64,000 nt of DNA from Letharia columbiana. Taxonomy: Eukaryota; Ascomycota; Lecanoromycetes; Lecanorales; Parmeliaceae. The notes beneath the pieces are model-generated. The model worked only from the letters and a program-made list of their open reading frames with translations. It searched no databases and was not told the origin of the DNA. Position 1 is the first letter of the stretch; each line of letters starts with the position of its first letter. The position numbers and the translations under genes were made by a program. This document shows, in pieces, positions 49,347-61,479 of this stretch. The DNA lies in the NCBI RefSeq assembly GCF_014066305.1, contig NW_023501045.1, positions 493,501 to 557,500 of the forward strand, read 5' to 3'.

Positions 49347-52300
49347 TCAAGCATCACTCTCCATCGCGCTTCCTGTCGAGTCCCTACTCGATCCCTCGTC
49401 TAGCCCCGTTTCCTCTTCAGATCGCTCAGCCATTGCCTGCTTCAAAGCGATATCCTGCCAACCCTCCCCCCCAGACTGCAACACCAAGTCAAAATTGGTG
49501 TTCTTTGGGAACCATCTCTCCCTTCTCGTATGAGCTTTACTACCACCCTCGAGCGCTGCACGGCTAGCTCGCGTAGTCCGCTGCCTTTTGCCATTTTTGC
49601 CTGGTTGCGAGAGCAAAGAGCTCAGTAGTCGCCGTTGCTCTTCCAGCCTGAGATCGTAGTGGACAATGGAACGTACGTAGGGCGCGAGATCTTCGGTGAT
49701 GGTGGATAACGATCCGTCAAACGTCGAGATCTGAGGGCCTTTTGGAATACCAAAAACTATTTTGTTGGACCTCGCGATAGGCTCAAAGACTGCCGCATAG
49801 TCGAACCTCACGTTTAGTCTTTCAGAACGACGGGCTTGCATGCCTTCAGTGATCATGTAGATTACCTTGTCGTTGCTGATTGAGGTTTCAACAGGTTCTT
49901 CGTCACAGGGGTGCATTAATCGCCTTGCACAGGCCTTGATTGTGAAGGCTATTGCTTGGGCCACACCGGTCTGGTCAATAACAGGATCCGCTTGAAGAAG
50001 ACTCAAGCCTTCAACAAAATTGCTGCACACTTTCTCCGTGAGCTCGGGTTGAGCAGTATCAAGCGGGGCCTGAAGTGGATGGTCAGTATTGGCAATATAT
50101 GATGCACTACTGACTTACCATATCAGCGATCAAGGGAATGCGGCCTGGGAAGGTGTCTGCCGCACTGAAGCTTTCGGCTACCTGGTCAAGTACTGATAAT
50201 TGCTGGAAAGCTGGCGTTCGCAACGGTTCCTCTTGAGTGGCCAACGGCAAAACGTATGAATCACAAGCCCCAACGTCTATATACCATCCATACCAAGTCT
50301 GCGAAAGCATCTCTGCTTCCTGATCCATGGACTGTTCTGCTAGAGATTTCTGATGTTCGCCACTCAGCCAGCCCATACCGGTCTGATACGTTCCTTCGCT
50401 GACGACGCGCAACGGTTCTTGGCTCCGGTCATTGGAGTTCGTCGAGGGCGATTTATCCAGCATCCACTCTAACCCTCCTTTAGTATCACCAATTGCCATT
50501 TGGCAGAAGAAGTTGAGCTCAGTCATCGATGCCCGCAGATCAGAACCCTTGGATTTATATAGTTTAAGAACAGCGTCCCGTGGGAGTATATGACCCTCGT
50601 TGCAAGCCACGAGCAATAAGTAGTCTGTGGCTAGCTGCTCAGGAGCAGGCGTGAGGCGCAGAATAGCATATAGGACCATATCTTCTAACGGGAGCAGGCT
50701 TTCGTCTGTACAAGTCATTATAACAGGTCGCTTGGACTGTACGAGCAGTTCGAGGGTAGTGGCCCAAAAAGTCTTGTCTTCGTCGAAGAGTACGTCGACC
50801 TCCTCTAAGAGGATGAGGGACTGCTTTTGACTTTGGTCCCTTTGTGGAGGGTCCTTTTTGGGGCTCAGTTCCTGTACTTTCGGTTTGCTTTTCGAAGAGC
50901 TTTTCTTTGGCGCTCTTTTCGACTTGAAGAACGAATTCACGGTTCCCTGTCGTCCAGAGTCTAGGTCTTGCTTCAGCTTCTCACTCGACAGGTTCATGGT
51001 CTCCGCTTCCTCTTTGGCATCTGCGCCTTTATCTGGATGGGCATGGTTTACAAGATGATTTCGAGTCATGTCGCCCACCTTGTCCCATATATCTCTACCG
51101 CTTCTCCGGCTACCAGCGTTGATTTCGAAAACTTCAAAGCCAAGTTCTCGAGCCACTGCATGTACAGCAGCAGTCTTGCCACACCCATGCGGACCACTGA
51201 TGACCACAGCATTGGTAACCCGCTCGCCGTTGCCAGAGTTCCCAGCATCTCTGGATCGGATTATCGACCTTCTCAGCATCGAGCCTGGAGTCTGCCCATC
51301 TTCAGAGTCTGTAACCTCGCACATTTCGTTTGCTTCCTCGTCGCTTGATAACACAAAGCCATCCAGTTCTCCTGCTCTCCTTCGTTTTCTTTTCGTGGTA
51401 GCCCTTCGAGAGGATACGGAGGAATCTCTGGGTTTTGAAGAATCACCGGCCCGAAAAGCAACGGAGTTGATTGTCAACGTCTTCAGCCAGTCTCGAAGAA
51501 TGAGTACTTCACGGCCTGGTTGCAGCACTTGCTCGGCACAGTCTGGTGCGTATTTGTGAACCCAATCTTGAGTTTCACATTCGAACATATCAAATGCAGT
51601 CAGAGAGGTCGCAATGTTCTTATACATACGATGCACAGCAGGATGGAGTGGGCTTTGAGGCATCTGTAGGTTACCGAGTTCATTTTCGTTTTGTCTATCA
51701 GTCGCGTCTTGGTATGACATTGGGAGCTTGCTTGCAACTTCCCGGCGTACAGCTTGCTGCAGCTCACGACCGGTTACAATGCGGCGAAGAGGACGCCGAA
51801 AATCGCGCCACTCCCGAGAATGGACTCTTCTGAACACCTCATCATTGCTTCGATAGGCCTGAACGACATCGATGTACGGCGTTAGGATCCGCTCCTCTTT
51901 TGGTATGCGAACTTCAGCTTCCTTCATCTTCCGGCGAGCTTTTGATGCATGAGAGAAATGAGGTGTTGGGCGAGACATTTCAGCAGAATCGTAGTCTTGT
52001 CTAACATGGACCATACCTTCAGGAGGCCACAAAGGCTCCATTGCACCAGGAAATCGAGATATTCGTGCTTGATCAGAGCGGAATGCATTGCCTCCAAGGT
52101 TCAAGACTGCAGCCGAGCTTTCAGAAATACCAGGAGGTTTGCTTGTGACTCTCGCCTTGGTAGGGCTGACAACTTTTCGTATCGGTGTTACAGGGCGACC
52201 TCCAACTCTAGTCTCCTTATCATCATTGCTTTGTGCTAATTCCTGCTGGCAACGATCGCGCTTGGGCCCTCCAAGAAAGAATGGATGCGTTGGTTTTGGA

Positions 52301-53081
52301 GGTTCGGGCGGTCTGTTGGGCTTTGACTTTGCGGGACTGGGGTTGATGGCCGTGCTTGAGAAGATATTTGCAATTTTGCGCCCCGTAGAAGAGCGAGACT
52401 GAGCATCGGTACCGTACCTGACACTGGCCACCAGCATCTTGGGAAGTGTCTCAGCCTTTGCGGACTTCCTGCCACGCTTGGGCTTTGCGTCTTGTGCAGG
52501 GGCTTTTGCTTTGGGAGAACCCAATTTGCCATCAGGGCGAACTCTCAACATCTTCTTTGGCGGAGTTTTCGCGGTGTCCTCGTTCGAATCTGCGCCTGAA
52601 GGTTGGGAGATCTCCTCGGCCAAAGGCATGTCTGCGTTGATAGGGCAGGAAGAGTCGGTTGAGCAGCCATTCTGACTTTTGCCCCTTACTGATAGGTTTG
52701 ATCCATTACTGCCTGTTCTGTTCCAGGCAGTCCTACCAACGCTGCTTTCGCCCTGATCGCCTGTAGATCTGTATGTGGCATTGGACCCTAGCAATGCCCC
52801 AGAAGCGGCAGCATTCAGCTGGTCCACCCATTCATGTGTCTCCAGTGGGTCTAGTACAGCGGGATCCTGATCAGGTGACCTGGTCCTCTGCCTCTTGCGA
52901 CGCTTGTCGTTCACATCAAAGCCTGTTTCCGCAGAGTGTCCGGCATCTGCCCAGATTCAGCCTCAGACATTGATTCTGGAGTGAGGTGGAATTGACGTGA
53001 AGGAAACTCACTGGCCTTAGGCATAAAGAAAGCATGCATGTCTCGCCTATTGTCATTAGCCATACCCACAACCACTGCCAT
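49347..53081 (-). CDS. ELG1: Elg1 / ATAD5-like PCNA unloader (alternative RFC large subunit)
   Basis: Three exons read 53081-53012, 52946-50119 and 50069-49347. The protein is 1,206 aa from ATG 53081, or 1,200 aa from the in-frame ATG 53063. The tiny first exon gives MHAFFMPKA, a PIP-like motif with the two aromatics used for PCNA contact, and joins to NAGHSAETGFDVNDKRRKR. The disordered N-terminal half contains KMLRVRPDGKLGSP and HPFFLGGPKR, as in fungal Elg1. The AAA+ core has Walker A GPHGCGKT (about residue 600), Walker B LILLEEVDVLFDED (about 725, the family's EE-VD form) and sensor-1 VIMTCTDES. Elg1 with Rfc2-5 removes PCNA from DNA after replication and limits telomere length and recombination. 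A divergent promoter is shared with UTP8. The start choice between the two ATGs is open. Confidence 0.93.
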
Positions 53082-53458
53082 TTAGTCCTGTTTGTCACTG
53101 CCAGCAAGCATGCTTGTCCCAGACTCAACGGAATCGATCAGAAAGTCTGTCTTAGTAGGCAGTAATGGGATTTACATGAATCGAATAGAGAAGGTCGGCA
53201 TCAGGTTCTGGAATGAAGCCTTCTCCACCGACTTCACTGTCTTGTGAAGTACAGTGCATTTTCTTTCCGTCATTCGACGCGCTTCGCGTTAATTGCTGTT
53301 AGCGCGCTAGGATAAACTTCGGAAGCTATCAGGCAAATCACGAACTTTTTCTTTCCGTCTTTTGATTTGATCGCTGTTGTGCAATAGCGCAAGTTGTCAA
53401 GCCTGCTCCTGATCAAGGCTATTATGGCTTTTGGAGAAGATTCAGCATCACCAGAAAG
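53082..53458. promoter_or_regulatory. Divergent promoter region of ELG1 and UTP8
   Basis: These 377 bp separate two divergently transcribed start codons. A stop codon lies immediately upstream of the ELG1 ATG at 53081, so neither coding region extends across. No known site was identified by eye. Confidence 0.55.
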
Positions 53459-56211
53459 ATGATCCAGAAACCCTATCTTCTGGCAGACATACAGCAAGAT
53501 CTTAATGGCTTACCTAATATACTTGCTACCGATGTGCTTGCTGTTGCAGGATCAAAGAAGCGAAAGAGATCAGAGCTTGCCTTAGCGATTGACCGCCAGG
53601 GTATCAACATCTATGATGTGAGCCTACGTTCCGTATCTCAAGGCTACTCCGAACAAGCTAACAATCATTAAAGATTCATTCGTCAAAGCTGATTACATCC
53701 TATGCGATATCTCCCCAGGCTGTCTTTACCTGCCCACCATGCTCCATTAGATCCCGCCGATTAAGAGATGAGCCTGCTCGAAGATGTACATACTGCTCAG
53801 TCACGTCCCCCAAGCCCCGACTCATCTGCTTTTCCGAGTTTTCCAATGCAGAGATCACAACTACGTCAATCAATCTGAGCAAGGAAGCTGCGCCGGTATC
53901 ACATTTGGATACCTTTCAGGCTGGTTCTGGAAACAAGCTACTTGCCTTACATGATGACGGAACGGTTACGGGCTACTCAAACGGCCTGGAGACCGAGGAA
54001 TGGCGTTCAAATATCAATGCTGGCGCCTCAAATCTGGTTTCGGTACCGGCCATACAGGCAGCAGCAATCTTGAGCGTTCAGCAAGCCCGTAAAACGGTCT
54101 TGAGGAGTAGAGAGGATATCCTAGCAACATTGGGGCCAGACGAAGATCCGGTTGATCGTAGCCTTTTGCTCGTCATGACTCGTTCTACGACAAAGGATGC
54201 CAACAGCAGTGCTGAGACGCTGGAACTACGAATGTTCCATATCAGAATGGCCGGTTCGGACACAAGTGGTGTTGCTTTAGGCCCAGGACAAGAACTGCAA
54301 CCGTTAGCGACGCTAGCCATGCCTGAGCCAAGTCTTTTCACCTCGAAGAAGTCTCGAATCACCATCCATACTGCGAGTGGGACTATCTATCAAGACGCAG
54401 AGGGCGCATTGGCTGTATACGACCTGACTGGATCTGTTCCCTGTCTTCTTCACACTGTGGTCCGGAACGACGCCTTCTCGTACTTGCGACTATCGCCCGA
54501 ATTGGTAGCCTCCAGCAGAGGCGCTTCCCTCTCTGTCATGGACCTTCCATACAAATCTCTCCAGGCCGAGGGTACTTTGACATTGAATCACGAAGCCAAG
54601 GTCAAAGAGAAGTCAAAAAACCCCAACGGTAAACCAACGATAACCGAAAATGTGCGGCTTCTCTCGTACTTTGCCCCCTTGGATGTCATAGTTGCGCTTG
54701 CTGGACGGAAATTATTAGCAGTCCAATTACCCACAACTCAGAAAGTACGTGCATCTCGAAAGCGCAAAAGAGAGGGTCTGCTTGTGAATTCCATTGGCCG
54801 TGGCTTTTCATCAATGACTGGAGCCACTAAGACTTCTGGGGAATCAGCCCGCAAAATCAAAAATCTAGGCAGCTATCTACCATCTCTTGATAGTGATGAT
54901 TGGAAAAGTAAGAGAGCTGACCTGGACCGGTGCCTCGCCCACAATGACGAGAAGGAATTCGAGAGGCTCATGGCCACTGCTCTGGGTATGAAGGCCATCG
55001 AGGAAGACAAACAAGCTTCAAATTCTGGGGGTCGAAATCACGTTGACCAGCATGCAGTCAGCTATGTCCTGAAAGCTATGTTTGGGGTAGACCAGGCTTC
55101 CCTTGATGTCGATCCGGCTGGTGAGAAACCAAGAAGTTTAGACATCCGCTTCTTCCCACACAAAATTGGCAATTGGCTGATTGACAAGGGTCTCCTCACC
55201 TTGAGTCAAATCGAAACGTCACTAAAACAGCATGGTGCCCTTCCCGTCATTTCAAAGCTGGCGGCTGGGTCGTTGATCCGAGCCATTGCTAAGTTGGATT
55301 CATCGGTGGAAATTCTTCTTTCTATCTTAGCCAGTCCTGTCCCTTTGAGCTCAGAAGAGCTTGTCCACATTCTTGTCATTGTCACTCAAAGTCCGAACTC
55401 CGAGGCCACGGAGACTCAACGCTTCTGGACTAATGGTGACGGGGAAGACGACAGCGGTAAAAATGGAACCTCGCAGCTTATCAATGGGCAAACCACCGAT
55501 TACCCGCCGTCGTCCTCTCCAATCCTCCCTGATAACAACTTAAGTCGCCGTTCACTGTATTTCGCCATGAAGAGACTATACGCTTGTCCTTCTTCTTCTG
55601 TAGCGCAGGCCCTCAAGAGAGAGCTGTCAACTCCGCAGCTACGCATCCTCGTGGATACCTTGCGAATGGAGATTGCTCGAAGCGGATGGCTTTCCCCGTA
55701 TGAAGACAGCCTGGAGGCTGCGGATCTCAACCTTCAAGACGACAGACAAATGTGTTTCTTAGCACACCTCCTCAATAGTGTCATAGACGGTCTTGGGACC
55801 GGTGGCTGGATACTAGGCAGTCCCATGACCGACGATTTGACAGAGACTGCCGATACTATAGCATATATGAAAGCGGAAATTTCAGCAGCACTGGAAGGCA
55901 TCGAAGAAGCCACCTATCTTAAAGGCATGTTGGGGGAGATCTTACTCTGCGGTAAGGACTCTCTCAATTCTTCTGTGACACAGCCGAGGTCGAACGAAGC
56001 TCAGCCTACAGCTCTTCCAACAAAGCCCGTGACCATAGCTCTCGATGAAGAAGACTCTCAACTTCTACCATTAGGTCTGAAGCCAGCACCGGTGGTCTCG
56101 ACGACTAAAGTTGGCGCTGGTGGTGAGCTCATAAAGCGAAGCAGGAGAGACATTGGGAGGCTGAAGAGTAAGATGGTGGGGAAATATAGCTTTGATCGTG
56201 TCATGATATGA
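53459..56211 (+). CDS. UTP8: Utp8-like U3 snoRNP (t-UTP) subunit
   Basis: Two exons, 53459-53617 and 53674-56211, encode 898 aa. The 56-bp intron has a GCTAACA branch-like site. Phase 0 joins INIYD to IHSSKLITSYAISPQAVFTCPPCS, a segment typical of the Utp8 beta-propeller family. The N-terminal ~370 residues are beta-rich with an internal KKRKRSE basic patch. The C-terminal half is helical (SLYFAMKRLYACPSSSVAQAL, LRILVDTLRMEIARSGWL). The extreme C-terminus is basic (KRSRRDIGRLKSKMVGK). In yeast, Utp8 is part of the UTP-A/t-UTP complex that binds nascent pre-rRNA in the nucleolus and also helps nuclear tRNA export. Family assignment rests on the N-terminal signature and overall layout, since the protein is poorly conserved. 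Confidence 0.88.
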
Positions 56212-56307
56212 ATAACGATATCAACATACAATTCAAACTGGCCCTCCGCTATGCTATAAACAGCGATTTGGATAAAAATCACCCTTTCTATGCCTACACC
56301 CAAGTGC

Positions 56308-57240
56308 TTAAGCCGTAGCCGTCGCCTGCTTCTGTGCACCCTCCCTTAACGCAGTGACCAAATGCGACCCTCTACCCTCTCCTCCCTGGGCCAACCCACC
56401 ATCACCCCCATTAACCACGACCTCATCTCTCACCCCTTCTTCATTCTCCACGACCTCCACTGCTGGGAATGCAGCTGTATACCTACTCCTTTCCAACCAA
56501 TCATGAAACACCTCCTCGGGCCATGTCTCTGCAAACTCCGCGTCCAATTTATTGGCCCATCTGACTTTCACACCATCGACGCCTCCCATCTCGCTAGCGA
56601 CGTCTATTGGTGCCTTTTTCACCTTGTCTTCGCCCTTCTGCTTTTTCAAAGTTTCCACCCTCCGCCGTCTCCTCTCTGCATTCACTATCCTTTCCTCCGA
56701 TGGCCCTATCTTTTGTAGCTGCAGCACGGCTGCCAGGTCTGCGATGCTGTTGGCTTTTTGGTCCATAAGAACTTTTCCGCGCCTTTTCTTTGGTAGTAGT
56801 GAGCCCTTCCACTTCCCTTCCGTCTCCCTAATAATATCCAGCGGATAACTCTTCTCATGCAATGCCCTAAACTCTCTCAATCTCCTAAACGCCGCCAATC
56901 CCGCATGCGGACTTGGAAAATACACCATGCAGAACGGATTCCATAGATCTTTCCGTAATGTCGAAGGTACGGTTTTCTTGCCGAGGAAGGGGAGTTGGGA
57001 GAGCGCGGCGGCGTTGTTGAGATGGCGGGTCAAGGAATAGACGACTTGGTTTGTGCGGATATTGTTGTAGAAGTAGATATGCTGGCCATAATGGACGGTC
57101 TGGGTGGCATTTTCGGAGGTGGGCAATGGAACGCCTTTCTGTATAGGCTTGCGGATGAGAAGGGTGTTTTGGGGAAGAGGTGCCTTTGGCAGTCTCGTGA
57201 CCGGGCGACTCAAGACCCTGACAGCGGATGGACTGGCCAT
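56308..57240 (-). CDS. MHR1: Mhr1 / mitochondrial large-subunit ribosomal protein mL67
   Basis: This is a single-exon gene of 310 aa with ATG at 57240. The signature region includes GQHIYFYNNIRTNQVVYSLT, LSQLPFLGKKTVPSTLRKDLW and PFCMVYFPSPHAGLAAFRRL, typical of the Mhr1/mL67 family. A basic N-terminus (VRVLSRPVTRLPK) suits mitochondrial import. In yeast, Mhr1 is both a mitoribosome component and a mitochondrial homologous-pairing factor. The C-terminal third is Arg/Lys-rich, then Gly/Glu-rich and variable. The stop is only 96 bp from the convergent UTP8 stop, so the two 3' ends probably overlap. Confidence 0.93.
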   Translation of the reverse strand: MASPSAVRVLSRPVTRLPKAPLPQNTLLIRKPIQKGVPLPTSENATQTVHYGQHIYFYNNIRTNQVVYSLTRHLNNAAALSQLPFLGKKTVPSTLRKDLWNPFCMVYFPSPHAGLAAFRRLREFRALHEKSYPLDIIRETEGKWKGSLLPKKRRGKVLMDQKANSIADLAAVLQLQKIGPSEERIVNAERRRRRVETLKKQKGEDKVKKAPIDVASEMGGVDGVKVRWANKLDAEFAETWPEEVFHDWLERSRYTAAFPAVEVVENEEGVRDEVVVNGGDGGLAQGGEGRGSHLVTALREGAQKQATATA

Positions 57241-57583
57241 TTATTGGTCATGTGGAGAAGAATCGGTTGCCGTGATACGACAGTGCACTACTCGCCAGCC
57301 AAAAAAGACCACAAAAAGAGAAAGAGAAAAAGATAGAGCATCTCAATCTGAAGCTCTTTGGCTAGCGCGGAAGCTGGCCGCAGTGAACACCGTAGCGGTG
57401 ATTTTTTTGCTAGCTCAGAACGAGCGACTACTTGCAATTAATGTTTACCTTTTGCACGAGTCTCATTTCCCTTTGGTCTTATGCGGTATAGAGTCTGAGT
57501 ATCTGCCTGCTCTTAGGAGTCACGAATGATGCCTCGCACTCCTTTGATTTCACCGCGAATCCAGTGCACCGCACCTCTTCATT
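57241..57583. promoter_or_regulatory. Divergent intergenic region, MHR1 / Vps38-like
   Basis: These 343 bp lie between the MHR1 start (-) and the Vps38-like start (+). An A/G-rich run (AAAAAGAGAAAGAGAAAAAGA, near 57,312) is present. Stop codons block extension of either coding region across it. Confidence 0.5.
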
Positions 57584-59548
57584 ATGTCTAGCCAGCATGA
57601 AACAAAAGCCAAACAAATTGGTTCAAACAATTTTCATGATGTCAAGGGTCTCTCCAGAGAGAGGCCTTGGCTACTGCCTTCCGTCAGTGTTTCAACAATC
57701 AGAGTGAAGCCCAACTCTGCGCGCTCTAGCTGACGGCTTTGGCAATCCTCAGAATCGCAAACTTCGGCATCTCCTAGGCATCTCTTTACGAAACTTAACC
57801 CTGTCCTCACTGCGTTCCAGGACCCGTAGGAAGACGCTAGATGACGAGTTTCTACCTCACGCACTCAAGACACCCGCGAAACTCCTCTCCCAACGCGAGA
57901 ATAAGCTTGAGTATTCAAGGTCGTCTAGTGATCTTAAGTCACCACCCAAAGCGAATGTGTTAGCCGAGGCGGAGGATTCCAAAAATGATGCACCAGCAAG
58001 GCCGAAGCCTCCAATCAAGCCCAGAAGAAGAAGCACACTCAATTGGACAAATGCGCCCCCCAGCGTTAGACAGACCAAGTTGGAGGATGTGGCTAGGGAG
58101 AGGATGGCCGATACATGGTTTTCACTCCACTATTCCGGCATAGACGAGCCCATCTACGTGAGCGAGGTCATCGAGAAAGCTATGAACCCAAGCTTTCGAT
58201 TCTTTGATCTTAATGTATACGGCCCTGCGGTGACTCGACTTGATGAGCTGACTGTCAAATACTGGGCGAAGACGGAGAACATGGACCAGTATGTCTTATT
58301 GGTTGAATTGCAGTTGTGTTTCCGCTCTCTACAGTTCATTGGCAAATCAGTGCGTCTTAGTCACTCCGTTATCTCCAGCCAATTCTGACCGTCATGAGTA
58401 TTTAGCTCGAGAGCTTCCACCATCCTCTTCCTCAGAATTGCATACTGTTTCACCTTTCAGATGGCATCTACACAAGCTTTACCGACCTTCCACTGGATGA
58501 GCCTGTCCTGGCTGTTTCAAATACACCAAAGCAACCACATGGACTGCAGCCTACATCTTCATTTGATGCCTTGATGCGTTTGTCAAATCTTGATGATTGC
58601 ATCCAAGACGCTCTTTCCACGCGTGAGAAGCTTGCTTCGCAGATCAGTCATTTGCTGGAAGACCAAAAGCAATCCTCGGACACTATCGACTCCTCTTCGC
58701 AAGCTGAACAGAGACTGGCATCCACTAACCGCTCGCTCACAACATGTCGAAAACAACTCACTACCGCCCAAACCCGGCGATCTGAGCTTCAAGCAAGCCT
58801 GAAAGCCCGTCGCAATGCTATTACTTCCGGAGACACGACACAACAGAGAGCGCAAACAAATCTCGCCTCAGCACAAACGAACCTCAGCTCTCGAAGATCA
58901 CTTCTGCAGACGACAAAGTCATCGGTTTCGGGTCAAATCCGCCGCATTTGTGAAGACCTCTTGCGTATCTACCCGATCGAGCCTATCGACCACAAGCCTC
59001 TTTCCTTCACCATCCGAAATTTGCACCTACCGAATGCTGCATCTCCATCCACCTCTCCCTACACTGACCCCGCTGTGACTGCCGCTGCTCTTGGCATTGT
59101 GGCCCACGTGACTTATCTGCTCTCGTTCTATATTTCGGCTCCACTTCCCTATCCACCTACACCTCATGGTTCAACATCCACCATCTTTGATCCAATCTCC
59201 ACAAACATGCAATCACATGCAGCCCGCACCTTCCCACTCTATGAGAAGGGGGCAGTCACTTATCGATTTGAATATGGAGTGTTTCTGCTCAACTCGGACA
59301 TCGAGCTTCTGATGAGTAGGCAAGGATCGAGAATGGTGGATCAAAGACACACGCTGCCGAACCTCAAGTACTTGCTCACTGTGCTGACCGCAGGCAAAGG
59401 AGAGTTGCCTGTGAGGAAGAAAGGTGGAGCCAAGGTTTTGGAGAATGGCAGCGCTGGTGAGCAAGAGGCCGAGAAGAGTCCACTCATGAACGGGAAGCAG
59501 CCCTATCGCGATAGCAAAGGAGTAGCAGATGAAACACAGAATATATAA
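57584..59548 (+). CDS. UVRAG / Vps38-like subunit of PI3-kinase complex II
   Basis: Three exons read 57584-57682, 57753-58349 and 58406-59548, for 612 aa. The first junction gives RPWLLPS-NRKLRHLLGISL, the usual start of fungal UVRAG-like proteins. A C2-like region follows (about residues 140-265: ADTWFSLHYSGIDEPIYVSE, KYWAKTENMDQYVLLVELQL, FHLSDGIYTSF). A coiled coil spans about 285-400 (REKLASQISHLLEDQKQSSD and onward). The C-terminal BARA-like region starts near SVSGQIRRICEDLLRIYPIE and contains GIVAHVTYLLSFYISAPLPY and YRFEYGVFLLNSDIELLM. It lacks the N-terminal CxxC motifs of Atg14, so Vps38/UVRAG fits better. Complex II (Vps34-Vps15-Vps30-Vps38) makes PI3P on endosomes, the lipid that Mvp1-type sorting nexins bind. 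Confidence 0.86.
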
Positions 59549-60495
59549 AAAACTGATATCCAGAATCTTTCAATCACTTCTTTTCATGGCAGTCGTCCCT
59601 TTATTTGTCCCAAACCTTCAAATGCACGAGCTTCACTGATTCAAATACGCGAGCTCTTCACCCATCACTCGGGCACGGCATGCATTCTGCTTCTGATCTC
59701 CGCTGGTCCCGCCTGTCAATTCTCAGTCTATATGCTCTCCACATCATTTGCGTAAGATCACATGCTCTCTACTTCAACTCATGTACTGAGTGCTAGATTC
59801 TCGCCGGTCCACTATCGTCCTGTCCCAGACCACCTATCCCCATCATCTACCCAAACCCAACCCAGTCTCTCCCACCTTTGATCTGATTCCTCTTCTTTCC
59901 ACGGCTGATCGATAGATACGGACACTGACAGCAGAACTCGAGCGTGCCACAACCCGTCGGCGCTTCGGGATCGAACTGCGGCGCTGCCGAGACCGCGGCC
60001 GGATGGGGAGACGCGGAGATCACCGGCAGTATAAAGAGCCCGTGAGCTCCACCATGATGGGCAATATGCGTTCACGAGATATCCGCTCACCAGCAACTGC
60101 GTCTCGCGGCATTACTCCTCTCGAGCCTCACCGAACACATCATGCCGCAGGAGGAGGCTGAGAAAGAGAAGGCGCTCCGGGATCAGCGCGCAGCCCGAAA
60201 TGAATGAAGCCTTTCTAGCTTTCACAAGGATCACGGAACCCGACTTCCCTTTTCTATTATACTTCACAGCCCGCATCACTCTGGAGCATCGGTGGCTCAT
60301 GCGAAGTGCCAAGCGAGGATCGGTGCCAAAGATGTTGATTTCGTCCTGGGAAAGGGTTCCTGCGGATGTTGGCATCTATAGGGTTTTTGCTACATCTTGA
60401 GGATCTCGCCACACTGACACTGGGAGCGAGAACAACTGCGTCACAAGGGCACTTTCAGGTACGAGTGGGGCCTCTGGCATAGACTGCCGGGGACG
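59549..60495. other. Intergenic, no gene recognised
   Basis: This stretch lies between the Vps38-like gene and the gypsy relic. Short frames exist (for example plus-strand 60200-60400), but none carries a motif. Some of it may be flanking transposon debris, since the composition around 59,940-60,200 is GC-rich and unlike the neighbouring genes. Confidence 0.45.
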
Positions 60496-61098
60496 ATGCG
60501 CGCTTCCAGCAGCGGCAGCCTCGACATGGCGGTAGTGGACACTCACACCCTGTTGGCGGAAGTTGAGTATTCCCTGAACACCGCAGAGAACGCCTCGACT
60601 GGATCCATTACCCCTTTCGAAGCACTCTATGGAGTCAAACCCAGGGATTTTCGGGCAAGCATAATACCAGGCAGAGACTCGGCGCCCACGGACTTCATCA
60701 AGGCCCGAGAGACAATTCGGAATGATACTTCCGACGCCATCAAGCTGGCACAGGCCAAGATGGCTGCCAGATATGACGCCAAACATAGAATCCCTGATCT
60801 GGTTGGTAGTGTGTATCTCAAATTGGCCAGAAATGGAGCAGCAGGCTATCATATCCCCAAAAACTCCTTGAATGAGAGTTTCAAGGAGTGCAAGTGCGAC
60901 AGTTCTGGAACTCATCTCTACCAACGCCTGAAGGGCTATTCTAAGGTCTCCAAAGCGGGTAACGGAAGAGAAAGGCAGGGTGTGGCGAGAGACGAGTGGC
61001 CTTTTTCTTTCGGCCGATATCATGACCCAAGGTATGTACGCAGCAGTATCAAGGCAAAAACGGAAAGCGCGGCTAGGAAGCAGATTGGTTGTTGTTGA
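60496..61098 (+). pseudogene. Ty3/gypsy integrase C-terminal relic
   Basis: The frame from about residue 17 to 126 reads as the end of a Ty3/gypsy integrase core and the segment after it: LLAEVEYSLNTAENASTGS, TPFEALYGVKPRDF, DAIKLAQAKMAARYDAKHR, VGSVYLKLARNGAAGYHIP. In complete elements these precede a GP-rich segment and chromodomain. Here similarity stops near 60,880, and the rest of the frame looks random. No protease, reverse transcriptase, RNase H or LTR is seen nearby. The piece is not RIP-mutated, unlike the AT block. The apparent ATG at 60511 or 60526 has no meaning as a gene start. Confidence 0.75.
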
Positions 61099-61479
61099 TC
61101 TGAGGCGCGTGAGTGATAGCGTCATCCACTTTTGGCTTCGCACCCATTCTCTGATGTCGGTCTCGGAATCTTGTATTTACAGTGTAAAAGATTGTGTTGT
61201 TTTCTGTCAGGTCCCTTCCATTCATGCGCTTATTTGCATCAAGACTTGATGGATGTTGTCGAGAAATAGAGAGCTGCGGAACTTGAGCAGGAAGCTCGAT
61301 TCTGCGGACTCAATGAATATGTACAGAAGACACCTTCTCGGCCCCAGCATGGATAGGTAAATGCAACAATATGCAATCATAACATGTCTCACTTATACAG
61401 AAGTAGTGTTACTCACGATTCCCCCGGTACCGAGAGTCGTACATCGAATTTTGCGGGCTTACTTTCATGGCGTTCATGC
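61099..61479. other. Intergenic, no gene recognised
   Basis: These 381 bp lie between the gypsy relic and the stop codon of the GH127 gene. No motif, repeat or RNA gene is visible. Confidence 0.5.

Noticed and set aside
59960..59985. GTTCGATCC on the minus strand, like a tRNA B-box
   Set aside because: The flanking bases cannot form a T-arm stem, and no A-box or acceptor stem is found at the right distance.
60376..61143. 255-codon minus-strand frame opposite the gypsy relic
   Set aside because: The plus strand carries the recognisable integrase residues; the minus frame has no motif.
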